A stretch of DNA of 6,558 nt from Chloroflexia bacterium (lineage in GTDB: Bacteria; Chloroflexota; Chloroflexia; Thermomicrobiales; UBA6265). The stretch spans positions 1 through 6,558 of the forward strand of contig JACDBO010000112.1 in assembly GCA_013694885.1 (NCBI GenBank). Direction: 5' to 3'. The notes below the pieces were generated by a model. That model was not told the origin of the DNA, ran no database searches, and saw nothing but the letters and a program-made list of their open reading frames with translations. The position numbers and the translations under genes were made by a program. Each line of letters begins with the position of its first letter. Position 1 is the first letter of the stretch. This document shows, in pieces, positions 1 through 5,046 of this stretch.

Positions 1-267
1 GTCTCGGTGCCGGCGGCGCTGACCGTCCTCGGTCTCTACATCGCCTACCAGCAATTCGAGAACTACGTGATGATCCCGCGTATCTTCGGCAACACGCTGC
101 AAATCTCCTCCCTGAGTATCCTCGTCGGCGTCCTCGTCGGTGGGCAGCTGCTCGGTGTCATCGGCATCATCATTGCTCTCCCGCTTACCGCCGCGATCCC
201 GGCGATCGAGCGAATCTGGCGGGAAGAGACGCCGCCGGAGCCGCTCGATGAGCTGCAGGGAGGATGA
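1..267 (+). CDS. AI-2E family transporter, C-terminal fragment
   Basis: The frame is open from the first base of the window, so only the last 88 residues of a longer gene are present. The visible part has the conserved C-terminal pattern of the AI-2E transporter family (PF01594): a QQFENYVMIPRIFG segment, then ISSLSILVGVLVGGQLLGVIGIIIALPL, which is two hydrophobic helices separated by a short glycine-rich turn, and a short charged tail ending in ELQGG. Full-length members are usually about 350 residues with around eight membrane segments. Named members export autoinducer-2, or act as Na+/H+ antiporters or general permeases, so the substrate cannot be inferred. The in-frame ATG at 7 is internal and not the start. 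The gene converges on the minus-strand zinc-ribbon gene, with a hairpin between them. Confidence 0.9.
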   Translation, partial: VSVPAALTVLGLYIAYQQFENYVMIPRIFGNTLQISSLSILVGVLVGGQLLGVIGIIIALPLTAAIPAIERIWREETPPEPLDELQGG

Positions 268-309
268 GTCGCGTGAGGAACCGCAACGCGGGTGTTGAGG
301 CAATGAATA

Positions 310-346
310 ACCCTTGACCCCGCTCGTGGTGGAGGGGATCAAGGGT
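310..346. terminator. Hairpin between convergent genes, probable bidirectional terminator
   Basis: ACCCTTGACCCC at 310-321 pairs with GGGGATCAAGGGT at 334-346, giving a 12-bp stem with one bulged A and a 12-base loop. It lies between the stop of the AI-2E gene (267) and the stop of the minus-strand zinc-ribbon gene (403), where a shared terminator is expected. No clear T-run follows on either strand, so intrinsic termination is not certain. Confidence 0.55.
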
Positions 347-402
347 AAAGGAACTCATCCCAAAAAGAGCATTGGACGATTGAGCTGACAAGTGAGCGGC
401 TG

Positions 403-561
403 CTACGCCGCCTGTTTGGTGCTCTTGATGCGGAAGAGTTTTGTGCCGCACACGCCACACGTCCCCTGAACGGCGGGTCGTCCATTCTTCATCGTCACTT
501 CTTCCGGATTCTGCATCTCACGCTTCTCGCGGCATTTCACGCAGTAAGCTTCCGTCGCCAT
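403..561 (-). CDS. DUF5679-like small zinc-ribbon protein (52 aa)
   Basis: This short minus-strand gene is easy to miss. It starts at ATG 561-559, preceded by an AAGGGAG ribosome-binding site at suitable spacing, and ends at TAG 405-403. The protein begins MATEAYCVKCREKREM and has two CxxC pairs, C7/C10 and C35/C38, separated by 24 residues: a compact four-cysteine zinc ribbon. The linker NPEEVTMKNGRPAVQGTC and the tail GTKLFRIKS match my memory of DUF5679 proteins, small single-domain proteins of about 45-55 residues that are common in Chloroflexota. Their function is unknown; nucleic-acid or protein binding is plausible for a zinc ribbon but is inference. The gene lies 127 bases downstream of the SRAP stop on the same strand and could have its own promoter. 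The AT-richer stretch at about 605-680 contains TTGCGA-17-TTAAAA on the minus strand, a poor consensus match. Confidence 0.85.
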   Translation of the reverse strand: MATEAYCVKCREKREMQNPEEVTMKNGRPAVQGTCGVCGTKLFRIKSTKQAA

Positions 562-688
562 GGTTTCTCCCTTTCCGACATCGTCCGGCGCATTGGTCGC
601 CGGTTTTAAGTTGTATGCCTGAATGGTCGCAATTCATGTTCCAGCCGACCCGCTGCGTGACATAAATATCAAGTGGTCGCACTGGTCG

Positions 689-1372
689 TTAGTCTTCGTC
701 GGGCAGCGACTCGATCAAGTCTGGGGTGTTGTTGCGCGTGCTGTTGACCTCGCGGCTGACCCGGTAGGTATCGAGTTGATCGGCGGGGAATGCCCCGAGC
801 AGGTGCTCGAGTGCCGCCGAGTCGGTCTCCTCTCCATCCATCCACTCGGCGGCGGCCTCTGCATCGAGCATTGCCGGCATCCGGTCGTGCAGCGGCGCGA
901 CACGCTCGTTGGCCGCGGTGGTGATGATCGCGAAGGATTGGATCGGTTCTTCGGCTGGTCCAGGTGCCTCATCATAGAGTCCGGCCAGCAGCAACCCCGG
1001 CGCGGTGCGGTCGTGGATGAAGTAGGGCTGCTTGGCGCTGCCGGTTCGCTTCCATTCATAGAACCCGCTGATCGGCACGAGGCAGCGCCGGTGCCGCAGT
1101 AAGCCGCGGAACATCGGTTTCTCCGTCAATGTCTCAGCGCGAGCATTGATCGGCATCGCCTTCGGCCTCGTGCCTGGTTTCGTCCAACGCGGTATCAATC
1201 CCCAGTGCATCCCCCGAACCGTCCAACCTTCATCGTCCGAGACGACGACCGGCAGCGTCTGGCTGGGTGCGGCGTTGTAGGTCGGTGGGGGGTGGAACTC
1301 GTAGCGAAGCGGCACCTGGATCAACCGCTCGCTGAGCTCTTCGAAGTCTTCCAGCACATATCGCCCACACAT
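689..1372 (-). CDS. SOS response-associated peptidase (SRAP/HMCES/YedK family)
   Basis: This 227-residue protein protects abasic sites in single-stranded DNA by forming a covalent thiazolidine link through its N-terminal cysteine. The start was chosen at ATG 1372-1370 because the family requires Cys as residue 2 (MCGRYVL), exposed after Met removal. An upstream in-frame TTG at 1393 would add seven residues and bury that Cys. AAGGA lies nine bases before the ATG. All hallmark residues are visible: C2, YNAAPSQ at 32-38, MHWGLIPRW at 55-63, N76 in INARAET, E106 in GFYEWKR, H162 in PLHDRMPAML, and the C-terminal VSREVNSTRNN. Length is normal for the family. It is probably co-transcribed with the small membrane protein gene 82 bases upstream, and so would fall under the LexA-type boxes near 1935-2001. 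The family is well recognised; the SOS control here is inferred. Confidence 0.95.
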   Translation of the reverse strand: MCGRYVLEDFEELSERLIQVPLRYEFHPPPTYNAAPSQTLPVVVSDDEGWTVRGMHWGLIPRWTKPGTRPKAMPINARAETLTEKPMFRGLLRHRRCLVPISGFYEWKRTGSAKQPYFIHDRTAPGLLLAGLYDEAPGPAEEPIQSFAIITTAANERVAPLHDRMPAMLDAEAAAEWMDGEETDSAALEHLLGAFPADQLDTYRVSREVNSTRNNTPDLIESLPDED

Positions 1373-1395
1373 ACGCTCTGTTCCTTCGCGCAAAT

Positions 1396-1444
1396 AGGGG
1401 TTAGGGGTTAGGAGACCTCTTCTATCCCCTCTTCCCTAACCCCT
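1396..1444. repeat. Telomere-like inverted repeat between two minus-strand genes
   Basis: AGGGGTTAGGG at 1396-1406 is an exact inverted copy of CCCTAACCCCT at 1434-1444, giving an 11-bp stem. The left arm carries a second tandem unit (AGGGGTTAGG at 1403-1412), so the right arm can pair in two registers. The loop is purine-rich on the minus strand (GAAGAGGGGATAGAAGAGG). It lies in the 82-base gap between the small membrane protein stop and the SRAP start. It could act as a partial terminator or attenuator, an mRNA-stabilising hairpin or G-quadruplex, or be a dispersed repeat. The sequence alone does not decide. Confidence 0.6.
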
Positions 1445-1454
1445 GAACCATTCG

Positions 1455-1685
1455 TCATGCTGCTCGGCGATGCTCCGGGTCGTGGCGCTCGGTTGCCGGC
1501 CGCTTCGCTCGGAGCCGGTCGACGAACGGGCTCGGGACCATGCTCAACACCCGATCTTCGGTCTCAGCCGCCGGTTGTTCAGAAAGAGAAGAGCGATGCC
1601 CTCCGAGCATCAGCGGCACGATGGCCATCGCCCCGAAGGCGACGACCCAGAGAACGAGCAGAAGGTCGATTAACACGGAGATCAT
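1455..1685 (-). CDS. Small single-pass membrane protein (76 aa), unknown function
   Basis: I do not recognise a family. The ORF starts at ATG 1685-1683, with a good AAGGGAG ribosome-binding site seven bases upstream, and ends at TGA 1457-1455. Residues 3-28 (from SVLIDLLLVLWVVAFG to VPLML) form one strongly hydrophobic helix at the N terminus, without a signal-peptidase-like site. A polar, charged tail of about 47 residues follows, rich in Arg, Glu and Pro, ending in RHDPEHRRAA. The opposite strand also has open frames here, but they lack a ribosome site and protein-like composition. Two LexA-type boxes and a promoter-like sequence lie about 250-315 bases upstream, and the SRAP gene follows on the same strand. 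A membrane-anchored SOS-induced protein is therefore possible; that role is inference. Confidence 0.65.
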   Translation of the reverse strand: MISVLIDLLLVLWVVAFGAMAIVPLMLGGHRSSLSEQPAAETEDRVLSMVPSPFVDRLRAKRPATERHDPEHRRAA

Positions 1686-1699
1686 AATGGTGCTCCCTT

Positions 1700-1762
1700 G
1701 CCCGGAGTTGGCCGGGCTCTTTCCATGCCGGCACTCGGCATGCCTGATCGCGAATCACGCGA
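1700..1762 (-). promoter_or_regulatory. Three consecutive hairpins in the leader of the small membrane protein
   Basis: Three short perfect hairpins stand in a row just upstream of the 76-aa gene. 1748-1762 has TCGCG/CGCGA with a 5-base loop, 1724-1742 has CATGCCG/CGGCATG with a 5-base loop, and 1700-1717 has GCCCGG/CCGGGC with a 6-base loop. The last ends about 15 bases before the start codon, close to the ribosome-binding site at about 1693-1699. On the minus strand they would fold in the 5' leader and could affect translation or transcript stability. I do not recognise a known riboswitch class. Short hairpins are common by chance in GC-rich DNA, so confidence is low. Confidence 0.3.
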
Positions 1763-1934
1763 GGGAGCGGGGAATCCGTCGCCTGCCAGTACCCAGATAC
1801 GCGACCGGTCATCACGTGGATGCTCAGTCGGCGGGATTGAGCGGCGCCATCCAACCCGGCGGTCAATCGGCGCCTATCATAGTCAGTCCTGTGCCCCGGA
1901 GGCTGCCGGCAGGGGCGGTGGCAACTCCATGTAC

Positions 1935-1946
1935 GAACGCATGTTC
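1935..1946. promoter_or_regulatory. LexA-type box (proximal), perfect palindrome
   Basis: GAACGCATGTTC is a perfect 12-base palindrome of the form GAAC-N4-GTTC, flanked by C and T. It matches the Gram-positive SOS box consensus CGAACRNRYGTTYG at 13 of 14 positions. On the minus strand it overlaps the -10-like GAACAT of the promoter at 1941-1969, a position where bound LexA would block RNA polymerase. No lexA gene is in the window, so regulator identity rests on the motif. Confidence 0.7.
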
Positions 1947-1969
1947 TCAGAGATGTGACGATTTGTCAA
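1941..1969 (-). promoter_or_regulatory. Putative promoter TTGACA-17-GAACAT on the minus strand
   Basis: Reading leftwards on the minus strand, a perfect TTGACA (1969-1964) is followed by a 17-base spacer and GAACAT (1946-1941). The -10 matches consensus at 3 of 6 positions, including the important second A and last T. The -10 lies inside the perfect LexA-type box. Transcription would start near 1934 and run towards the 76-aa membrane protein and SRAP genes, leaving a leader of about 250 bases. No comparable + strand promoter is visible here. Confidence 0.55.
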
Positions 1970-1989
1970 GAGTTCGGCGCTAAGAAAAC

Positions 1990-2001
1990 GGACGCATGTT
2001 C
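1990..2001. promoter_or_regulatory. LexA-type box (distal), one mismatch
   Basis: GGACGCATGTTC differs by one base from the proximal box. The two sites share an identical 11-base core, ACGCATGTTCT, in the same orientation, 55 bases centre to centre. This copy lies upstream of the -35 on the minus strand. Paired boxes flanking a promoter are consistent with cooperative or tight LexA repression. Confidence 0.55.
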
Positions 2002-2388
2002 TGATAGTGCGCGCCACCCTTGCCGCGCGGGCCAGCCGGCGGGGATACCGTACCCGGCCCTGATGCTCATCGCCACAGGCTCTTTTGAGCGCCACCGAAA
2101 TACGTGAAGTACGTCGTATGACGTAGTGGCTCGATCCACGACCGGCAGCGAAATACGTCTTTCGGATGATGCGACCTCCTTCACCTGAGCGCACAATCGG
2201 ATTGTGCCCGGATCGACCGGTCGGCGGCGGGGCAATGCCCACAATCTGCCTGATGCCATCCAAACTGTGCGCCGACCGCGCCGGGATCGGCAGTCAAACC
2301 GAGGGCTGCCCAGGGACAGGGGTCGTCCTCGGTCTTGACGCGGTAGCCGGCTCTTGTGGCCGGGACGTGCATATTAGGAGTGGCGCTG
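2002..2388. other. Intergenic region without a convincing gene
   Basis: Open frames exist on both strands but have no credible ribosome site and look random, so I call no gene. The stretch holds several symmetric elements: a direct repeat CGAAATACGT at 2096-2105 and 2149-2158; a palindrome TACGTC-GTAT-GACGTA at 2110-2125 between those copies; a hairpin GCACAAT-CGG-ATTGTGC at 2191-2207; and the palindrome CGACCGGTCG at 2214-2223. No tRNA or known RNA family is recognisable. It may serve as a regulatory spacer or be the remains of a decayed gene. Confidence 0.5.
2110..2125. repeat. Palindrome flanked by a 10-base direct repeat
   Basis: TACGTC at 2110-2115 and GACGTA at 2120-2125 form a perfect inverted repeat around GTAT. 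It sits between two identical CGAAATACGT copies (2096-2105 and 2149-2158) that are 53 bases apart. The arrangement resembles an operator cluster for a dimeric regulator. No regulator gene or matching promoter is visible, so function is open. Confidence 0.35.
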
Positions 2389-2694
2389 ATGTTCGCCGCT
2401 GGGAAACAAGAGTCTGGCATGGCTGGTCTGACGCTGCCACGTCACAAAGCACTGATTCGGAACGAAACGGCCAGTCTACTGTCGCAAGATATACGGCCGA
2501 TGCGCCTCCCGCTGCTTCGCCTCACACCCGAGGAATACGCAAAAATGGCGGCCGACCTCGGTCCGGACGGCGTCGCCGCCGCCGAGGTGAGTCGAGTGCG
2601 CCGGTTGCGCCGCACCGCTGCCATTCGCCGCGCCGCCCTGATCGAACTCCTCGCCCCTGAAGATCGTCAGTCGGTCTCACCGATCCTGATCTGA
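2389..2694 (+). CDS. Hypothetical protein (101 aa)
   Basis: I do not recognise this family. The start is set at ATG 2389 because TAGGAG lies eight bases upstream; an ATG at 2356 lacks such a site and one at 2419 is a shorter alternative. The first third (MFAAGKQESGMAGLTLPRHK) is of low complexity and uses fewer G/C-ending codons. The rest (about residues 40-90) looks protein-like: LPLLRLTPEEYAKMAADLGPDGVAAAEVSRV is predicted helical, then comes an Arg-rich RRLRRTAAIRRAALIELL stretch, giving an amphipathic, basic helix-rich protein. No cysteine pairs, membrane segments or signal peptide are seen. It could be a small DNA-binding or regulatory protein, but that is only suggested by its charge. 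It precedes the sulfur genes by 141 bases on the same strand. Confidence 0.5.
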   Translation: MFAAGKQESGMAGLTLPRHKALIRNETASLLSQDIRPMRLPLLRLTPEEYAKMAADLGPDGVAAAEVSRVRRLRRTAAIRRAALIELLAPEDRQSVSPILI

Positions 2695-2745
2695 CCGAAC
2701 CACGCAGTCACGCGCCGCAAACAAGCACACCGATCCGTCGCGGCG

Positions 2746-2775
2746 ACGACAACGATGGTGCCGATCAGGTAGAGT
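2746..2775 (+). promoter_or_regulatory. Weak promoter candidate for the sulfur genes
   Basis: ACGACA (2746-2751) and TAGAGT (2770-2775) each match sigma-70 consensus at 4 of 6 positions with an 18-base spacer, about 60 bases before the first YeeE-like gene. No clear palindrome for an ArsR-type (BigR-like) repressor is visible around it. Confidence 0.25.
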
Positions 2776-2835
2776 GCGGTGAATGTCGTCGGTCGTGAGC
2801 GGGCAGCGTCCCGGTGCTTCAAGGAATGGGGTTCC

Positions 2836-3309
2836 ATGCTCGATTGGATGCCGGTACCGCTGCCGTGGTATCTGGTCGGTCCGCTCATGGGGCTCACCGT
2901 CGCCGGGCTCTACGCGATCACGAATAAACATCTCGGTGTCAGCGGCGCCTACGTCCAGGCGGTCGATTTTGCGCGCGGTCGTCCCATCGAACGCTGGCGG
3001 CTCTGGTTGCTCGGCGGCACGTTCCTGGGAGCGGCGGCCGTGGCGCTGGTGGCCGGCAGCCCGCAAGCCGGTTGGGGTTACGGAGCGCTCGGCGAGTACC
3101 TCTCGTTTCCCGCGCTGGTCGCGACACTCTTTGTCGGCAGCGTGCTGATCGGCTTCGGCGCCCGTTGGGCCGGCGCCTGCACCTCCGGTCACGGGCTGAC
3201 CGGCTGTTCCACCCGGTCGCGAGGGAGCTTTGTCGCCGTCGTGACCTTCATGGTCACCGCCGTGGCGGTCACATTTCTCCTCCACGCGGTAACGGGGGGA
3301 GCCCTGTGA
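2836..3309 (+). CDS. YeeE/YedE family sulfur transporter, N-terminal half protein
   Basis: This 157-residue integral membrane protein has about four hydrophobic segments, near residues 11-29, 55-74, 91-110 and 131-152. The signature GARWAGACTSGHGLTGCS (residues 108-125), with C115 and C124, is typical of the YeeE/YedE (TsuA-like) family, whose members pass thiosulfate or related reduced sulfur through the membrane using conserved cysteines. Full-size family members are roughly twice this length, so this is a half-size subunit. The start is ATG 2836, with AAGGA upstream; an in-frame ATG at 2779 would add a polar N-terminus and is less likely. Its stop TGA overlaps the GTG start of the second half, so the pair is translationally coupled. 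The substrate is inferred from the family and from the neighbouring dioxygenase/rhodanese gene. Confidence 0.9.
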   Translation: MLDWMPVPLPWYLVGPLMGLTVAGLYAITNKHLGVSGAYVQAVDFARGRPIERWRLWLLGGTFLGAAAVALVAGSPQAGWGYGALGEYLSFPALVATLFVGSVLIGFGARWAGACTSGHGLTGCSTRSRGSFVAVVTFMVTAVAVTFLLHAVTGGAL

Positions 3310-3758
3310 GCCGGTTGAACGTGGTCTGCGGCCTGTTCGGCGCGGCCTTCGGCTTCCTCTTCGCCGCGGCCGGCTTCAACCAATACGATGTGATCCATCG
3401 GATGCTGCTCCTCCAGGACTTCGCACCGTTTCTAGTGATGGGGTCGGCGATGGCGACGGCCCTGCCGATCCTCTGGTTGCTGGAGCGACGGCGGTGGCGG
3501 ACACCGCTCGGCGGCGAGCTTGATCTGCGACGCTGGCCGGTCGAGCGCAAGCACCTCTGGGGCGGTCTCGTCTTCGGGACCGGTTGGGCGATCACCGGCG
3601 CCTGCCCGGGGACGGCCTCCACCACCCTCGCCTCCGGCAGCCTGCTCGGCATCGTCCTGATCGTGGGGATGGTGGCGGGGATCGCGCTGCGCGATATCGT
3701 CGCCGAACGCCGTCCGCTCCGTAGTCACCAGCCGCTGCCGGAACCGACGCGCCCCTAA
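3306..3758 (+). CDS. YeeE/YedE family protein, second half (DUF6691-type)
   Basis: This 150-residue membrane protein begins at GTG 3306, overlapping the preceding stop in GTGA, with GGGGGA just upstream as the ribosome site. Hydrophobic segments lie near residues 5-23, 39-58, 84-100 and 112-130. The motif GTGWAITGACPGTAS (residues 91-105), with conserved C100, is the counterpart of the cysteine motif in the first half. A short basic and proline-rich tail (RRPLRSHQPLPEPTRP) should be cytoplasmic. The two halves probably assemble into one pore equivalent to a full-length YeeE. Paired half-size genes of this kind often accompany Blh-type dioxygenase genes, as here, 65 bases downstream. Confidence 0.88.
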   Translation: MSRLNVVCGLFGAAFGFLFAAAGFNQYDVIHRMLLLQDFAPFLVMGSAMATALPILWLLERRRWRTPLGGELDLRRWPVERKHLWGGLVFGTGWAITGACPGTASTTLASGSLLGIVLIVGMVAGIALRDIVAERRPLRSHQPLPEPTRP

Positions 3759-3823
3759 CCATTTCGGCACTCGTGGCGCCTTCATCGTCCGCAATCGCAC
3801 GTTAATATCGAGGGATCCACGCG

Positions 3824-4789
3824 ATGTACTTTAAGCAGTTTTTGGACGAGCGGGTGGGATGCGCGTCGTACCTGATCGCGTCGCGGCAGACGCACGAGGC
3901 GGCGATCGTGGACCCGTCGATCGAAACGGAACAGTACGCGGCGCTACTCCGTGAGCGAGGTTTCACGCTCCGCTACCTGATCGACACCCACGTCCACGCC
4001 GACCACGTCTCCGGCGCCCGGAAGCTTGCCGCGAGCATGCCTGGCGATGTGGAGATCTGCCTGCATGAGTCGGCGCGGGTGACCTACCCGTTCCGCGGAC
4101 TCCGGGATGGCGACGAGCTGGCGCTGGGCCAACTCCGGTTGCGAGTGCTGCACACACCGGGGCACCGGCCGGAGCTGATCTCGCTGCTGATCGTCAACCC
4201 GGAGCGAAGTCCCGAGCCCTCGATGATGCTGACCGGGGACTCGCTGCTGGTCGGTGACGTCGGTCGACCGGATTTCGGCGGCGGAGACGCGGCGGATCAG
4301 TACGCCAGCGTGACGCGGCTGCTGGCGCTGCCGGACTGGGTGGCGGTCTTCCCCGGTCATTTCGAGGGACCGGGCGGCAAGGGGATGTGCGGGCGACCCA
4401 GCACCACCGTCGGGTTCGAGCGCCGCTTCAACCCGATCGTGCAACTCGTCCGCGAGGTCTTCGTCACGCAGCTGGCGGGCGAGGTGCCGGCTCGACCGCT
4501 CAACATCACCGCCATCGAGGCGACCAACCGGGGCGAGGCGGATCTGGCCTGGGCGATGCTGACGACGAGCCCGCCGGTGCCGGAGATCGGTACCGAGGAG
4601 CTGGCGAACCGCGCGGAGGACGCGGTCGTGCTGGATGTGCGGGAGCCGGCGGAGTACGACGCCGGGCGCGTGCCGGGCGCGATCAACCTACCCCAGGCGG
4701 ACTTGGCGACGCGGCTCGAAGAACTCCCGCCCCACACGCCGTTGCTGCTCGTCTGTCAGGGCGGGTACGGATCACTGCGCGCCGCCTAG
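3824..4789 (+). CDS. Persulfide dioxygenase-like MBL hydrolase with truncated rhodanese domain
   Basis: The product as read is 321 residues. Residues 1-245 are a metallo-beta-lactamase fold of the ETHE1/Blh type with every metal ligand in place: H56, H58, D60 and H61 in THVHADH, H114 in TPGH, D139 in TGDS and H179 in FPGHF. This class oxidises glutathione persulfide to sulfite using a mononuclear iron. Residues 255-321 begin a rhodanese domain (VVLDVREPAEYDAGRVPGA, then LLLVCQGGYGSLRAA with catalytic C311), which moves sulfane sulfur between acceptors. The active-site loop has Gly at 315 where family members normally have Arg (CxGGYR). The reading frame stops at TAG 4787-4789 in mid-domain, and homologous sequence continues in frame to 4951. 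Start ATG 3824 has GAGGGA eight bases upstream. It follows the YeeE pair and is probably in the same operon. The MBL part should be intact; the rhodanese part is probably inactive unless the stop is read through. Confidence 0.92.
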   Translation: MYFKQFLDERVGCASYLIASRQTHEAAIVDPSIETEQYAALLRERGFTLRYLIDTHVHADHVSGARKLAASMPGDVEICLHESARVTYPFRGLRDGDELALGQLRLRVLHTPGHRPELISLLIVNPERSPEPSMMLTGDSLLVGDVGRPDFGGGDAADQYASVTRLLALPDWVAVFPGHFEGPGGKGMCGRPSTTVGFERRFNPIVQLVREVFVTQLAGEVPARPLNITAIEATNRGEADLAWAMLTTSPPVPEIGTEELANRAEDAVVLDVREPAEYDAGRVPGAINLPQADLATRLEELPPHTPLLLVCQGGYGSLRAA

Positions 4790-4951
4790 TTCCTGGCCCA
4801 GGTCGGATTCGTCGAGGTGGCGAGCGTCCAGGGCGGCTCGGCGGCATGGCAGGCGGACGGGCGACCTATCGAGAAGGCGGCAGCGGTGGCCGAGGGACCG
4901 CGCTACGTCGAGACCGAGTGGGCCCACGCTGGCGTCATCACCGGAGTGTGA
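4790..4951 (+). pseudogene. Severed C-terminal end of the rhodanese domain
   Basis: Directly after the TAG, the same frame stays open for 53 codons to TGA 4949-4951. It encodes FLAQVGFVEVASVQGGSAAW, then QADGRPIEK and a tail ending AHAGVITGV. This is the normal end of a rhodanese domain (the LxxxGF-x-V-x-x-x-x-GG-x-x-AW pattern), so one codon has become a stop. CAG (Gln) to TAG is the simplest change, since Gln commonly follows RAA at this position. With readthrough the protein would be 375 residues. There is no ribosome site or start for separate translation. Either the gene is a recent nonsense mutant, the stop is suppressed, or the base is a sequencing error. Confidence 0.85.
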
Positions 4952-4986
4952 CCAGGTGATTGCCGCCACACTGCTTGCCGCCGGTC

Positions 4987-5004
4987 CCCGAAACAGGCTT
5001 CGGG
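4987..5004 (+). terminator. Hairpin downstream of the sulfur operon, possible terminator
   Basis: CCCGAA (4987-4992) and TTCGGG (4999-5004) form a 6-bp stem around ACAGGC, 35 bases after the TGA that ends the rhodanese remnant. It lacks a T-run, so it is a weak candidate. It does lie between the sulfur genes and the promoter-like site of the next gene. Confidence 0.3.
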
Positions 5005-5046
5005 TGTCTGAACTTCCCGCCTCCACCGTGCCGGTCAGGCGCCCTC

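Noticed and set aside
1373..1393. TTG at 1393 as the start of the SRAP gene
   Set aside because: It would place seven residues before the catalytic Cys, which must be residue 2; the ATG at 1372 also has a proper ribosome site.
1698..1958. 86-codon + strand frame in the leader region
   Set aside because: It has no ribosome site, no recognisable motif and Arg/Ser-rich composition typical of a chance frame.
2191..2207. GCACAAT-CGG-ATTGTGC hairpin as a terminator
   Set aside because: It is a perfect 7-bp stem, but no T-run follows on either strand and no gene ends nearby.
1883..2263. 126-codon minus-strand frame across the LexA-type boxes
   Set aside because: It has no ribosome site, its composition looks random, and it spans the promoter and operator elements; another frame overlaps it with equal claim.
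2667..2897. 76-codon minus-strand frame with a hydrophobic LYLIGTIVVVAA stretch
   Set aside because: It overlaps the starts or ends of two + strand genes, including the well-supported YeeE start, and lacks a ribosome site. The hydrophobic run is short and probably chance.
2677..3285. 202-codon minus-strand frame opposite the first YeeE gene
   Set aside because: It is the antisense of a clear membrane protein, with a charged, low-complexity product and no motif.
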